A DNA stretch of 64,000 nucleotides, taken from positions 172,569 through 236,568 of the forward strand of contig CAMEVC010000001.1 in NCBI GenBank assembly GCA_945939115.1, in the 5' to 3' direction. Both the position numbers and the translations under genes were made by a program. Within the stretch, counting starts at the first letter, position 1. Each line of letters begins with the position of its first letter. Positions 44,912 to 54,967 of this stretch are shown one piece after another. The notes beneath the pieces were generated by a model. The model had not been told where the DNA came from, searched no databases, and saw only the letters and a list, made by a program, of their open reading frames with translations. The DNA is from an uncultured Eubacterium sp. GTDB taxonomy: Bacteria; Bacillota; Clostridia; Lachnospirales; Lachnospiraceae.

Positions 44912-45919
44912 ATGATTAAAGAGGCAATTGCACAACTTGTGAAGAAGGAAGACCTTTCTTCAGAACAGATGTATGAAGTAATGGAAGAGATTATGACCGG
45001 AGAGGCCACAGATGCACAGAAAGCGGCTTTTCTTACAGCATTGGCAGCTAAGGGTGAGACTATCGATGAAATTACTGCCGCAGCTAAAGTGTTGAGATCA
45101 CACTGTGAGAAGTTCCTTAACGATATGGATGTTCTTGAGATTGTAGGAACAGGCGGAGATGGTTCTAATTCAATCAATATTTCTACACTTGCTTCTATAG
45201 TTGTTTCAGCAACAGGAATTCCGGTTGCCAAGCATGGTAACAGAGCAGCTTCAAGCAAATGTGGAACAGCCGACTGCTTAGAGGCGCTGGGTGTTAAGAT
45301 AGATGCAGCACCAGCCAGAATGGCACAGATTCTTAAGGATATCAATATCTGTTTCCTTTTTGCACAGAAGTATCATCCGGCAATGAGATTTGTAGGTAGT
45401 GTCAGAAAGGAAATTGGAATAAGGACATTGTTTAATGTGTTAGGACCTTTAGCTAATCCGGCAGGTGCATCAATGCAGCTGTTTGGTGTGTACAGTGAAG
45501 ACCTTGTTGAACCGCTGGCACATGTTTTACATAATCTGGGATGTAAGAGAGCAATGACAATCTATGGCATGGACTGTATTGATGAGATTTCTCTCAGCGC
45601 AGATACTAAAGTATGTGAGTTTAAGGGAGATGAGTTCAAATCTTACACAATCAAACCGGAAGATTTTGGTCTTACAAGATGCAAGAAAGAAGACCTCGTT
45701 GGTGGTGAGCCTTCAGAGAATGCTAAGATTGCTATGGATATTCTTAACGGTGCAGAAGGCCCTAAGACAGATGTGGTTCTTCTCAATGCAGGAGCAGCCA
45801 TTTATCTTGCATCAGATGGAATCACAATGAAAGAGGGCATAGAGAAAGCAAGACAGATTATAAAGAGCGGAGCAGCTAAGAAACAGCTTGAGAGATTCAT
45901 AGAAGAGACCAACAAATAA
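44912..45919 (+). CDS. trpD: Anthranilate phosphoribosyltransferase
   Basis: The 335-residue TrpD transfers phosphoribose to anthranilate. Motifs are [18 protein letters not shown] (PRPP-binding), [45 protein letters not shown] (shown as a landmark) and [18 protein letters not shown] at 44895-44901 fixes ATG 44912; the frame is open 44 codons further upstream but inside the FliB-like gene. It lies some 20 kb from trpEGCFBA with no T-box ahead of it, so its control differs. Confidence 0.97.
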   Translation: MIKEAIAQLVKKEDLSSEQMYEVMEEIMTGEATDAQKAAFLTALAAKGETIDEITAAAKVLRSHCEKFLNDMDVLEIVGTGGDGSNSINISTLASIVVSATGIPVAKHGNRAASSKCGTADCLEALGVKIDAAPARMAQILKDINICFLFAQKYHPAMRFVGSVRKEIGIRTLFNVLGPLANPAGASMQLFGVYSEDLVEPLAHVLHNLGCKRAMTIYGMDCIDEISLSADTKVCEFKGDEFKSYTIKPEDFGLTRCKKEDLVGGEPSENAKIAMDILNGAEGPKTDVVLLNAGAAIYLASDGITMKEGIEKARQIIKSGAAKKQLERFIEETNK

Positions 45920-45965
45920 GAAGCCACTCTATCTAAATGGCATGCAGACCTACGGGCATAAAAGG

Positions 45966-46218
45966 ATGATTATGTGATTGGTTCGTGGTTATACTGACAG
46001 GAAGTCTGACTATGGATAATATGATAAAATAAAAGCATTGAGTTAGTAGGTCAGCGTACACACAGCCATGGATGGCTGTGTGAGGCGCACCGTACACGGA
46101 TGTGCGTTTGCGCCGAAGCGTACGGAGTCATAACCTTAAACTCAATGCTTATTATTTTACATATTATCTCATTTGGAAGACTTCCTGTCAGTATAACCAC
46201 GAACCCTACCATAATCAT
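45966..46218. repeat. 253-bp nested inverted-repeat element (MITE-like or structured RNA)
   Basis: The outer arms 45966-46045 and 46138-46218 are near-complementary over about 80 bases. ATGATTATG pairs with CATAATCAT at the ends. The central part of each arm includes GGTTCGTGGTTATACTGAC and its exact complement, extending to AGGAAGTCT. AGCATTGAGTT is repeated as AACTCAATGCT nearest the loop. Inside lie CGTAC/GTACG (46055-46059 with 46120-46124), a perfect 10-bp hairpin ACACAGCCAT/ATGGCTGTGT (46060-46081), and GGCGCA/TGCGCC (46084-46114). It holds no ORF. It sits between convergent trpD and asnB, ending three bases short of the asnB stop codon. Confidence 0.8.
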
Positions 46219-46221
46219 ACT

Positions 46222-48066
46222 TTATGCAGCCTCTTTTACTCCCTCTCCGAAGAAGTCCTCATACCATACGAGGAACATATATATAGTCCATATCTTACGG
46301 GAGTTATCAGCCCTGCCTTCTTTGTGGTCATCAAGATACTTTACAATTTCATCTGTATTAAAGAATTTTTCAGCAGCTTTGCTTGTGAAAGCTTTCTTAA
46401 TCATATTGTAGTACTTTTCATCCTTGAGCCAGATTCTTATAGGAACAGGGAAACCAAGCTTTTTCTTCTCTGCAACCATATCAGGAAGATGTCTGTGGGC
46501 AGCCTGTCTCATAGCGTACTTGGTGTTGCTCTTATTAACCTTATATCTGGTAGGAAGAGTGCGCGCCACATTGAAAACTTCCTTGTCAAGGAATGGAACT
46601 CTCACTTCAAGAGAATGAGCCATGCTCATTTTATCTGCCTTGAGAAGAATATCTCCAATAAGCCAGAAATTAATATCAATATACTGCATCTTGGTTACAT
46701 CATCCTTGTCCTTAACCTTATCGTAGAAAGGCTTGGTAAGCTCCTGATGGTTGTATTTACCGGTTGGATTCTTAAGAATCTTAGAGCGTTCTTTCTCGCT
46801 GAACATGAATGCATTGCCGATGAATCTCTCTTCAACAGTCTTGCTGGCTCTGTTAAGGAAGTTCTTTCCCTTGAACTTGAAAGGAATGGCATTGGCAATA
46901 TTAGCAAAACCCTTTCTTAATCCTGAAGGAAGCTTCTGGAATTCAGCTAAATCAAGAGGCTCTCTGTAAATGTTATAGCCTCCGAAGAATTCATCAGCCC
47001 CCTCTCCTGACATTGCAACCTTGACATGCTTGGCTGCTGTCTGGCTTACAAAGTAGAGTGCAATTGCAGCAGGGTCGGCTAAAGGCTCGTCCATGTGATA
47101 CTGTATTTTAGGTATTGCAGCCCAGTATTCCTCACTTGATACAAGCTTAGAATAGTTGTCGATTTTGATTTTGTCAGAGAGAGCTTTGGCGTAATCTATC
47201 TCGTTGTATTTCTCATAGTCGAATCCTACCGTAAATGTCTTGTCACCATTAAATGTAGCTGCAACATAGCTGGAGTCAACACCGCTTGAAAGGAAGGAAC
47301 CTACCTCAACGTCACTGATTTTATGGTGTTCGATGGAATCATGCATAACATCGTCAATCTCGTCAACGAATTCATCAAGAGTCTTGCTGTCATCTTCTTC
47401 AAATGTTGGCTCCCAGTATCTTTCAATTTCAAGCTTTCCTTTGTGGAAAGTGAAGCAGTGACCAGGCATAAGCTTGAATATTCCTTTGAAAAATGTTTCA
47501 TCAAGTACAGAGTACTGGAATGTCAGATAATTCTCCAGAGCTGTTTCATTGACTTCCTTCTTGTAGGAAGGATGCTCTAAAATACTCTTTATCTCTGAAC
47601 CATATATAATATTGCCGTCAACCACAGTGTAGTAGAATGGCTTAATACCAAAGAAATCCCTCGCTCCGAAAAGGGTTTCCTTCTCGCTGTCCCAGATGAC
47701 GAATGCAAACATTCCGCGAAGCTTATTAAGCATATCCTTGCCATATTCCTCGTAGGCGTGGATGAGTACCTCTGTATCAGAGTTGTTGGCAAATACATGT
47801 CCCTTCTCAAGAAGATCCTTTCTTAGCTCCTGATAGTTATATATTTCGCCATTAAATGTGATAACTATTTTCTTATTCTCGTTAAACATTGGCTGGCTTC
47901 CGTTGTCAAGGTCAATAATGGATAGTCTTCGGAATCCCATGTAAGCTTTATCATCAATGTATTTACCGGCACTGTCGGGACCTCTGTGTATGATTTTGTT
48001 CATCATACGCTCAAGAACTGCGTCACCATCAGCAAGATAACCGGTAAAACCTGCAAATCCACACAT
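46222..48066 (-). CDS. asnB: Glutamine-hydrolysing asparagine synthetase
   Basis: The 614-residue enzyme makes asparagine from aspartate, ATP and glutamine. The start at 48066 gives MCGFAGFTG, placing the nucleophile cysteine at position 2; CAGGAGG is upstream. The longer frame to 48141 would bury that cysteine, so it is rejected. The glutaminase domain has IIHRGPDSAG and FNGEIYNYQELR. The synthetase domain has the P-loop-like SFLSSGVDSSYVAA and MSGEGADEFFGGY. It is monocistronic on the minus strand and faces trpD. Confidence 0.97.
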   Translation of the reverse strand: MCGFAGFTGYLADGDAVLERMMNKIIHRGPDSAGKYIDDKAYMGFRRLSIIDLDNGSQPMFNENKKIVITFNGEIYNYQELRKDLLEKGHVFANNSDTEVLIHAYEEYGKDMLNKLRGMFAFVIWDSEKETLFGARDFFGIKPFYYTVVDGNIIYGSEIKSILEHPSYKKEVNETALENYLTFQYSVLDETFFKGIFKLMPGHCFTFHKGKLEIERYWEPTFEEDDSKTLDEFVDEIDDVMHDSIEHHKISDVEVGSFLSSGVDSSYVAATFNGDKTFTVGFDYEKYNEIDYAKALSDKIKIDNYSKLVSSEEYWAAIPKIQYHMDEPLADPAAIALYFVSQTAAKHVKVAMSGEGADEFFGGYNIYREPLDLAEFQKLPSGLRKGFANIANAIPFKFKGKNFLNRASKTVEERFIGNAFMFSEKERSKILKNPTGKYNHQELTKPFYDKVKDKDDVTKMQYIDINFWLIGDILLKADKMSMAHSLEVRVPFLDKEVFNVARTLPTRYKVNKSNTKYAMRQAAHRHLPDMVAEKKKLGFPVPIRIWLKDEKYYNMIKKAFTSKAAEKFFNTDEIVKYLDDHKEGRADNSRKIWTIYMFLVWYEDFFGEGVKEAA

Positions 48067-48199
48067 AATTAATCCTCCTGTTTTACTCCTGAAGTTAGAA
48101 TGTATAATATCATGATTACTTGATTCACACATATTATGCACTGTAAATTTTACTTATGAATTATAGCAAAGTAAATCACCTAATACAAGTCAGTTGATG

Positions 48200-48228
48200 T
48201 TTACAAAACATTTGAAATCAATTATAAT
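48200..48228 (+). promoter_or_regulatory. icd promoter
   Basis: TTTACA at 48200-48205 and TATAAT at 48223-48228 are separated by 17 bases; the start codon is 40 bases downstream. Confidence 0.75.
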
Positions 48229-48267
48229 ATTTCATTGGGTAAGAAAAGGAAAGAGAGGTTTATTATT

Positions 48268-49476
48268 ATGGAAAAAATCAGAATGACAACTCCACTCGTT
48301 GAGATGGATGGAGATGAGATGACAAGAGTGTTGTGGAAGCTCATAAAGGACGAGCTGCTCACACCATTTATTGAACTTAATACTGAGTATTATGATCTGG
48401 GACTCGTACACAGAAATGAAACTAATGATCAGGTTACTATAGATTCGGCAGAGGCTACTAAAAAGTATGGAGTTGCTGTTAAATGTGCAACTATTACTCC
48501 TAACGCAGCAAGAGTTAAGGAATATGACTTGAAGGAAATGTACAAGAGCCCTAATGGAACGATAAGAGCCATGCTTGATGGTACTGTTTTCAGAGCACCT
48601 ATTATTGTAAAGGGAATTGAGCCATATGTTAAGACATGGAAGAAGCCGATTACAATTGCAAGACATGCCTACGGTGATGTTTACAAGGCTTCTGAGATGA
48701 AGGTTCCAGGTGCAGGAAAGGCAGAGCTTGTATTTACTAATGAAGAGGGTGATGAGACAAGAGAACTTATCCATAACTTTAAGGGAGCCGGTGTTCTTCA
48801 GGGAATGCATAATCTTAATGATTCAATAGAGAGCTTTGCAAGGAGCTGTTTCAACTTTGCGCTTGAGACTAAGCAGGATCTCTGGTTTGCAACAAAGGAT
48901 ACTATCTCTAAGAAATATGACCATACATTCAAGGATATTTTCCAGGAGATATTCGATGCAGAATATAAGACTAAGTTTGAGGAAGCCGGTATTACATATT
49001 TCTATACACTTATTGATGATGCAGTTGCCAGAGTTGTACGTTCAGAAGGTGGTTACATATGGGCATGTAAGAATTATGACGGAGATGTTATGAGTGATAT
49101 GGTTGCCACAGCATTTGGGTCACTTTCAATGATGACATCTGTTCTTGTATCACCTAACGGATACTATGAGTATGAGGCAGCACATGGAACAGTACAGAGA
49201 CATTATTATAAGCATCTTAAGGGTGAGGAGACTTCTACAAACCCTATAGCAACTATATTTGCATGGACAGGTGCTTTAAGAAAGAGAGGCGAGCTTGATA
49301 ATATTCCTGAACTTGGAAAGTTTGCTGACACTCTTGAGCGTGCATGTATCAAGACTATTGAAGATGGAAAGATGACTAAGGATCTTGCTCTTATTACAAC
49401 ATTGGAAAATCCTGTAACACTTAACACACAGGATTTCATTAAGGCAATAAGAACTACTCTTGAGAGTCTTATTTAA
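48268..49476 (+). CDS. icd: NADP-dependent isocitrate dehydrogenase
   Basis: The 402-residue enzyme oxidatively decarboxylates isocitrate to 2-oxoglutarate. It is of the subfamily related to eukaryotic [25 protein letters not shown] at the N-terminus, [20 protein letters not shown] for substrate binding, the metal-binding [29 protein letters not shown] (landmark), and [24 protein letters not shown]. The start at 48268 has AGAGAGG nine bases ahead. It is divergent from asnB. In this anaerobe it likely feeds glutamate synthesis. Confidence 0.96.
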   Translation: MEKIRMTTPLVEMDGDEMTRVLWKLIKDELLTPFIELNTEYYDLGLVHRNETNDQVTIDSAEATKKYGVAVKCATITPNAARVKEYDLKEMYKSPNGTIRAMLDGTVFRAPIIVKGIEPYVKTWKKPITIARHAYGDVYKASEMKVPGAGKAELVFTNEEGDETRELIHNFKGAGVLQGMHNLNDSIESFARSCFNFALETKQDLWFATKDTISKKYDHTFKDIFQEIFDAEYKTKFEEAGITYFYTLIDDAVARVVRSEGGYIWACKNYDGDVMSDMVATAFGSLSMMTSVLVSPNGYYEYEAAHGTVQRHYYKHLKGEETSTNPIATIFAWTGALRKRGELDNIPELGKFADTLERACIKTIEDGKMTKDLALITTLENPVTLNTQDFIKAIRTTLESLI

Positions 49477-49505
49477 TCAGGATTTCCATTTTATGGAGGG
49501 GGCAT

Positions 49506-50099
49506 ATGTCACATTTAACGGGTATAACATTCAGGAGCATGAGCATCAGCCAGATTGTAATATGGTTTTTTATATACAGCTTTCTCGGCTGGTGCATGGA
49601 GTGCATAGTTATCAGAAAGCAGCTTGGCTACTGGGAAAACAGGGGATTTGCCAAGCTTCCTTTCTGCATTATTTACGGCTTTGGGGTATTGATTGCATTT
49701 AATATTTTTAAGCCAATTGAACATAATTATATTGCATTGTATATATTTGGATGTATAGGTGCCACGGCATTTGAATACCTCACGGCGCAGCTTATGCTGA
49801 AGCTGTTTGGAGAAGTGTGGTGGAATTATGACCATCTGAAATACAACTACAAGGGTATAATATGTCTTCAGTCAACACTGGGCTGGGGAGTGGTTGCCGT
49901 ATTTGTATTCGGTTTTTTGAACAAATTTGTGGAACGTTTTGTATTTTCAATTGATTCAAGGGTTGCCAGTGTCATGGCTGTGATTCTGGTTTTATCATAC
50001 CTGATTGACTTTACGCGCAATTTTATTGACAGCATAAGCAGGACACCTTTAGATGTTAAAGGCGAAGTCAGAAAATTAATTAAGCTGTTCCACAAATAA
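49506..50099 (+). CDS. CmpB-like putative ABC-type permease (PF06541)
   Basis: The 197-residue membrane protein has about five hydrophobic segments. It includes IVIWFFIYSFLGWCMECI, the characteristic WENRGFAKLPFCIIYGFGVL, and FGCIGATAFEYLTAQLMLKLFGEVWWNY, which together mark the ABC_trans_CmpB (putative ABC-transporter type IV) family. No ATPase gene is adjacent, and the transport role is unproven. GGAGGGGGC lies just before the start. Confidence 0.8.
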   Translation: MSHLTGITFRSMSISQIVIWFFIYSFLGWCMECIVIRKQLGYWENRGFAKLPFCIIYGFGVLIAFNIFKPIEHNYIALYIFGCIGATAFEYLTAQLMLKLFGEVWWNYDHLKYNYKGIICLQSTLGWGVVAVFVFGFLNKFVERFVFSIDSRVASVMAVILVLSYLIDFTRNFIDSISRTPLDVKGEVRKLIKLFHK

Positions 50100-50136
50100 C
50101 AGCTTATAATTGACACTGAAGTCGGGGATTGCATTT

Positions 50137-51948
50137 ATGATATTTAAGAAGATACGAAATAATTTCAGTCTTTTATTTGATAGCAGCAGGCATGTATGGA
50201 TTTTTGAATTGGCATACAAGCTTGTTGCTTTTGCTGTTATATTCCCACTTTTGCTTCTGGCTGTTAATGCATGTCTTAATATAGCCGGGGTTAATTATCT
50301 TACTAATGAATACATTAAAAGAGCGCTGACACATCCGGTAGTTATTATTGCTGTTTTTCTGGCAATATGTGCATTTGTTTTTTATTGTACTTATGAGATG
50401 ACGTATCTTTCGGTATGCTTTGAGACAAAAAGAACGGCATGCAATGCTACAATTATTGACCTGTTATATAATTCATATAAGATATTCAGGCGGGTTTTCA
50501 AAGTAAGACATGTGGGCTTAGGTATATTTTATTTTGTCTCAATACTGGCTTCGAATGTGACTGTATGGTTTAATATCATATATAGTGAAACTAATTCCAA
50601 TCTGTTCAGGATGTATGTCCTTAAGAATCACTGGTATGTGAAAGCCGCAATAATACTTGTTTTTCTTGTTGTATATACCATTGTAATACTTGGTATATAC
50701 AGTATGAATATAAGCGTTATGGAGGGGAAAGGCTTTTGTGAATCATATAAAAAGAGTGTGAGAATTGTGAGAAAACATCCGGTTGGAACAATGTCGGCTC
50801 TTGTGATATACAATCTTCTCATACTTTCGGTTATTGTGATAACATATGTGCTTATATCGGCATTTCTTGTTTTTGGAGTGAAACTGCTTAACATGGCATA
50901 TCTTGGGAATGCTATATTTTTATCTGCTCTGAGGACAGAGCGTTTTATCATAAAATGTATTCTGGTGTGTGTTGCAATTCCATTATCTTTTTCTGCTGTT
51001 TCACATATGTATTACAAATACACTGACACAGAGGACATAACTTTTGAATTCATAGATATTCAGGAGGGACCAGCGAGAAGAAGGAAGATTATTTATGGAA
51101 TTATAATTGCTGTTGCATCAATAGCGGATATTGTATATCTTGTTATGACATTTAACAATAATCCTTTTGAAAATGTAGCTATTTTTCATGAGACGAAGGT
51201 GATAGCACACCGCGGTGCCTCCTATGATGCTCCAGAGAATACAATGGCAGCGTTTCAGAAGGCTATCGACGATATGGCTGATTATATAGAATTGGATGTG
51301 CAGCTCACAAGTAATGGCGAAGTTGTTGTAATGCATGATTCTAATGTTATGAGAACAACCGGGTATGATGGGGAACTTGTAAATATGTCTTACAAAGACA
51401 TAAAATCTCTGGATGCAGGTTCATGGTTTTCAGAGGAGTACGAGGGAGAAAAGGTTCCTGCTCTGGAAGAGGTATTAGAACTTTGCCAGGGTAAAATAAA
51501 GCTTAATATTGAGATGAAACCGGCAGGTAATGAAGATAAATTAGCCAGAAATACTGTCAGGCTGATTGAAAAATATCATATGGAGAATGACTGTATTATT
51601 ACATCCTTTAGTAATTCAGCTCTTATGGAAGTAAAGGCATATAATTCAAATATTAAGGTTGGATATATACTGTCTGTTGCATATGGAGATTTTTATGATA
51701 TGAAGGATATTGATTTTTTCAGTGTCAATGCGGCATTCCTTTCAAAGAGAACAATCGATGCTATTCACAATTCAGGAAAACAGGTATATGCATGGACAGT
51801 TAATAATAAGGATTCAATCAAGAGTCTGACTAATAAGGGCGTGGATGGTATTATTACAGATAAACCCGTTCTTGCAAGGGAGACAATTTATTCGAGGGAT
51901 ACATCAGATACAATTGTAAATATGATACGGTATGTATTTAACCAGTAA
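50137..51948 (+). CDS. Glycerophosphodiester phosphodiesterase with N-terminal membrane domain
   Basis: The roughly 603-residue protein has an N-terminal membrane domain of about eight helices (residues 1-350, GPDPase_memb type). A C-terminal GDPD TIM barrel starts at VIAHRGASYDAPENTMAAF, with catalytic HR. It includes DYIELDVQLTSNGEVVVMHD (metal ligands), LNIEMKP and a VYAWTVNN motif. It would hydrolyse glycerophosphodiesters outside or at the membrane, perhaps during lipid or lipoteichoic acid turnover. A GGGGA site is about ten bases before ATG 50137. It precedes ptsI. Confidence 0.9.
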   Translation: MIFKKIRNNFSLLFDSSRHVWIFELAYKLVAFAVIFPLLLLAVNACLNIAGVNYLTNEYIKRALTHPVVIIAVFLAICAFVFYCTYEMTYLSVCFETKRTACNATIIDLLYNSYKIFRRVFKVRHVGLGIFYFVSILASNVTVWFNIIYSETNSNLFRMYVLKNHWYVKAAIILVFLVVYTIVILGIYSMNISVMEGKGFCESYKKSVRIVRKHPVGTMSALVIYNLLILSVIVITYVLISAFLVFGVKLLNMAYLGNAIFLSALRTERFIIKCILVCVAIPLSFSAVSHMYYKYTDTEDITFEFIDIQEGPARRRKIIYGIIIAVASIADIVYLVMTFNNNPFENVAIFHETKVIAHRGASYDAPENTMAAFQKAIDDMADYIELDVQLTSNGEVVVMHDSNVMRTTGYDGELVNMSYKDIKSLDAGSWFSEEYEGEKVPALEEVLELCQGKIKLNIEMKPAGNEDKLARNTVRLIEKYHMENDCIITSFSNSALMEVKAYNSNIKVGYILSVAYGDFYDMKDIDFFSVNAAFLSKRTIDAIHNSGKQVYAWTVNNKDSIKSLTNKGVDGIITDKPVLARETIYSRDTSDTIVNMIRYVFNQ

Positions 51949-51978
51949 TTAATGTATGCAGCATGGGGGTAGAAGAAT

Positions 51979-53706
51979 ATGGAGAGAGGTATAGGCACTT
52001 CAAGAGGAATAGGAATTGGTCATGTGATTGTCGTAGATAATGGAAATCTTGAGATAAGCAGGCTGAATAACTGTAATCCTGAGACAGAAAAGTCGCGATT
52101 CTATAAGGCAAGAGAACAGTTTATGACACAGACTGAGAATATGTTGTCCGAGCTTGAAAAGAAACTGGGAGATGATGACAAGGATGCACTGGTTCTTAAG
52201 AATCAGATATATCTTATAAAAGATATGACGACAGAAAATATGATAGTGTCATCTATAGAAAACAGTCATATCTGTGCAGAAGCTGCGGTAGAGGATGCCT
52301 GTAGTAAACTGACTGAAATGTTTCTGTCAATGGACAATTCTGATATGCAACAGAGGATATCAGATATTGTTGATATGAAAGACCGTATGATACAGATATT
52401 GCAGGGAAGAAAAACATTTGATCTTACACATCTTCCGCCAGATACTGTTATTGTTGCAAAGGAAGTACAGCCATCGATGACAGCCTCTATGGATACGGCA
52501 CATGTTGCAGGTATAGTTGCAGAAAAGGGCGGGGATACAGCACACGCGTCCATACTTGCAAGAGCCTTAGAGATACCCGCTGTCTTAAGTGTAAAGGGTA
52601 TACTTGATAAGGTTAAGGATGGCGATACTATTATTGTTGACGGGGCATACGGAGAAGTGTTTATATCTCCTACAGAAAGGACTCTTTCAATATATGAGAA
52701 GAAGAAAAGGCAGTACGAGGAACATATACGGGAGTTAAAAACATTTATTGATAAGAGCACAGTGACAAAGGATGGCAGGAGTGTTATGCTTGCCGCCAAT
52801 ATTGGAGGAGCAGCTGAGGCTGCAAAGGCTGTGAAAGATGGAGCTGAGGGTGTCGGACTGTTCAGGACAGAATTTCTTTTCCTTAACAGAAATTCAATTC
52901 CAACAGAGGAGGAGCAGTTTGAAGAGTATAAGAAGGCAGCAGTTCTTATGAAAGGGAAAACTCTCACCATAAGGACGCTGGATATAGGCGGAGACAAGGA
53001 CATTCCATATATGGGACTTACAAGGGAGAATAATCCTTTCCTTGGATACAGGGCTATAAGGTTCTGCCTTGACAGAGTAGATATATTTACAACGCAGCTT
53101 CGTGCAATACTGCGTGCCAGTGCATTTGGCAATATAAGAATTATGATTCCAATGGTTACATCTGTAAATGAACTTCAACAGGTGAAAAATCTTGTGATAA
53201 GGATATGTAATAATCTTGACAGAAATGAGATACAATATGACAAAGATATTAAGATAGGCGTCATGATAGAGACACCGGCAGCGGCAGTACTTGCGGATGT
53301 ATTCGCTGCAGAGGCAGATTTTTTCTCAATTGGAACTAATGATCTCACACAATATACTATTGCTGTAGATAGATGTAATGAAAATGTTGCATATCTGTAT
53401 TCAGCATTTAATCCTGCTGTTTTGAGGCTTATCAAACATATAATTGAATGTGGACATGCGGCTGGAATTGAAGTCGGAATGTGTGGTGAGGCAGCAGGCA
53501 ATACAATGATGATACCTCTGCTTCTGGCTTTCGGTCTGGATGAATTCTCTGTGTCTACCGGAAAGGTTCTTGAGACAAGGAGAACGATTGCTGACTGGAC
53601 GCTTAAGGAGGCTGAACAGGTGGCAGTGAAGGCTATGACCATGTCATCAGAGAAAGAGGTTTCGGATTATCTGAGCAGTTATATATCAGACAGAAAGAAG
53701 AATTAG
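51979..53706 (+). CDS. ptsI: PTS enzyme I
   Basis: The 575-residue enzyme I passes phosphate from PEP to HPr. The phospho-histidine is His189 in GGDTAHASILARALEIPAV. The PEP-binding barrel has GVGLFRTEFLFL, RTLDIGGDKDIPYM, NPFLGYRAIR, IMIPMV, GVMIETPAA, and the active-site cysteine in EVGMCGEAAG. A GGGGG-type site precedes the ATG. Genes ptsH and hprK are not adjacent; the only HPr-like gene in the window is the atypical one at 25.5 kb. hflX follows 17 bases later. Confidence 0.96.
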   Translation: MERGIGTSRGIGIGHVIVVDNGNLEISRLNNCNPETEKSRFYKAREQFMTQTENMLSELEKKLGDDDKDALVLKNQIYLIKDMTTENMIVSSIENSHICAEAAVEDACSKLTEMFLSMDNSDMQQRISDIVDMKDRMIQILQGRKTFDLTHLPPDTVIVAKEVQPSMTASMDTAHVAGIVAEKGGDTAHASILARALEIPAVLSVKGILDKVKDGDTIIVDGAYGEVFISPTERTLSIYEKKKRQYEEHIRELKTFIDKSTVTKDGRSVMLAANIGGAAEAAKAVKDGAEGVGLFRTEFLFLNRNSIPTEEEQFEEYKKAAVLMKGKTLTIRTLDIGGDKDIPYMGLTRENNPFLGYRAIRFCLDRVDIFTTQLRAILRASAFGNIRIMIPMVTSVNELQQVKNLVIRICNNLDRNEIQYDKDIKIGVMIETPAAAVLADVFAAEADFFSIGTNDLTQYTIAVDRCNENVAYLYSAFNPAVLRLIKHIIECGHAAGIEVGMCGEAAGNTMMIPLLLAFGLDEFSVSTGKVLETRRTIADWTLKEAEQVAVKAMTMSSEKEVSDYLSSYISDRKKN

Positions 53707-53723
53707 AGTGATAAGGGGTATAT

Positions 53724-54965
53724 ATGGCACTATATGATACAGATGAAATAATAGAAAAGGTTATTCTGGTTGGCGTTGCATTTGATTCCTCTGATGAGAC
53801 TGAAAGCTCTCTGGATGAGTTGTCAGAACTTGCAAAGACTGCGGGTGCTGTGACTGTTGGGAGAATGATACAGACAAGAGAGAATTTTCATCCGGGAACA
53901 TATATTGGAAAAGGTAAAATAGAAGAGTTAAGAGTCATGATTGACGAGCTTGATGCTACAGGAATTATCTGTGATGATGAGCTTAGCTCTGCCCAGTTTA
54001 AGAATCTTGAGGATGAACTTCAGGTAAAGGTTATGGACAGAACAATGGTTATTCTTGACATATTTGCAGCCAGAGCAACCTCAAGTGAAGGAAAGATTCA
54101 GGTTGAGATGGCTCAGTTAAAGTACCGTTCAATCAGGCTTGCCGGATTTGGTGCTTCAATGTCGAGACTCGGTGGTGGAATTGGAACCAGAGGCCCCGGA
54201 GAGAAGAAGATAGAGACGGACAGAAGACTTATCAAAGACCGTATTTCGAAGCTTTCATCGGATTTGAAAGATATGAAAGAGCATAGAGAAATACAGAGAG
54301 AAAAACGCTCTAAGTCTTCAACACCTGTGGCTGCGATTGTGGGATATACCAATGCAGGAAAGTCTACACTTCTTAACAAGCTTACAGATGCCGGCGTTCT
54401 TTCAGAGGACAAGCTTTTTGCAACACTCGACCCTACAACCAGAGCGATGGAGCTGCCTAACGGGGAGAAAATTCTTCTTACGGATACAGTTGGATTTATC
54501 AGAAAACTTCCGCATAATCTTATTGAAGCATTCAAGAGTACGCTGGAGGAAGCTAAATATGCTGACATTATTGTACATGTTGTGGATGTTTCCAATCCGG
54601 ATTATGAACAGCAGATGTCAACAGTTTATGCTACATTAAAGCAGCTTGGAGTTGAGGGAAAACCAGTTGTCACATTATTCAACAAATGTGATATTCTGCC
54701 GGAAATGCCATCGGCAAAGGATTTGCATGCTGACTATATATATAATATATCTGCATACAGAGGAATGGGACTAGATGCATTTAAAATGTGTCTGCAGGAT
54801 ATTATACTGAAGAGCAGAATCAGGATTGAGAGGCTGTTTCAGTATAATGAGGCAGGAAAGATACAGTTGATAAGAGAGTATGGACAGCTTGAAAGTGAAG
54901 AGTATACTGAGAATGGAATAAAGGTTATAGCCTACGTTCCTAAGCAGATAGAAGGGAAGTTGTAA
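53724..54965 (+). CDS. hflX: GTPase HflX
   Basis: This 413-residue ribosome-associated GTPase has the N-terminal HflX domain ending in GGGIGTRGPGEKKIETDRR. A coiled linker rich in KDMKEHREIQREKR follows. The G domain has G1 VGYTNAGKSTLLNKL, G3 LTDTVGFIRKLPHNLIEAF and G4 FNKCD. HflX rescues or splits stalled and hibernating ribosomes, especially under heat stress. It lies just after ptsI and three bases before folA. Confidence 0.96.
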   Translation: MALYDTDEIIEKVILVGVAFDSSDETESSLDELSELAKTAGAVTVGRMIQTRENFHPGTYIGKGKIEELRVMIDELDATGIICDDELSSAQFKNLEDELQVKVMDRTMVILDIFAARATSSEGKIQVEMAQLKYRSIRLAGFGASMSRLGGGIGTRGPGEKKIETDRRLIKDRISKLSSDLKDMKEHREIQREKRSKSSTPVAAIVGYTNAGKSTLLNKLTDAGVLSEDKLFATLDPTTRAMELPNGEKILLTDTVGFIRKLPHNLIEAFKSTLEEAKYADIIVHVVDVSNPDYEQQMSTVYATLKQLGVEGKPVVTLFNKCDILPEMPSAKDLHADYIYNISAYRGMGLDAFKMCLQDIILKSRIRIERLFQYNEAGKIQLIREYGQLESEEYTENGIKVIAYVPKQIEGKL

Positions 54966-54967
54966 TT

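Noticed and set aside
45980..46205. Simple bidirectional terminator for trpD and asnB
   Set aside because: The arms are about 80 bases long and contain a complex core, far beyond an intrinsic terminator, and no T tract follows the arms on either strand.
48067..48141. Extended N-terminus of AsnB
   Set aside because: It would place the catalytic cysteine at residue 27 instead of immediately after the initiator methionine; CAGGAGG supports the start at 48066.
52266..53132. Long minus-strand frame of 288 codons
   Set aside because: It lies entirely opposite ptsI, whose protein is an unmistakable enzyme I. The minus-strand product is Ser/Ile-rich low-complexity sequence with no ribosome site.
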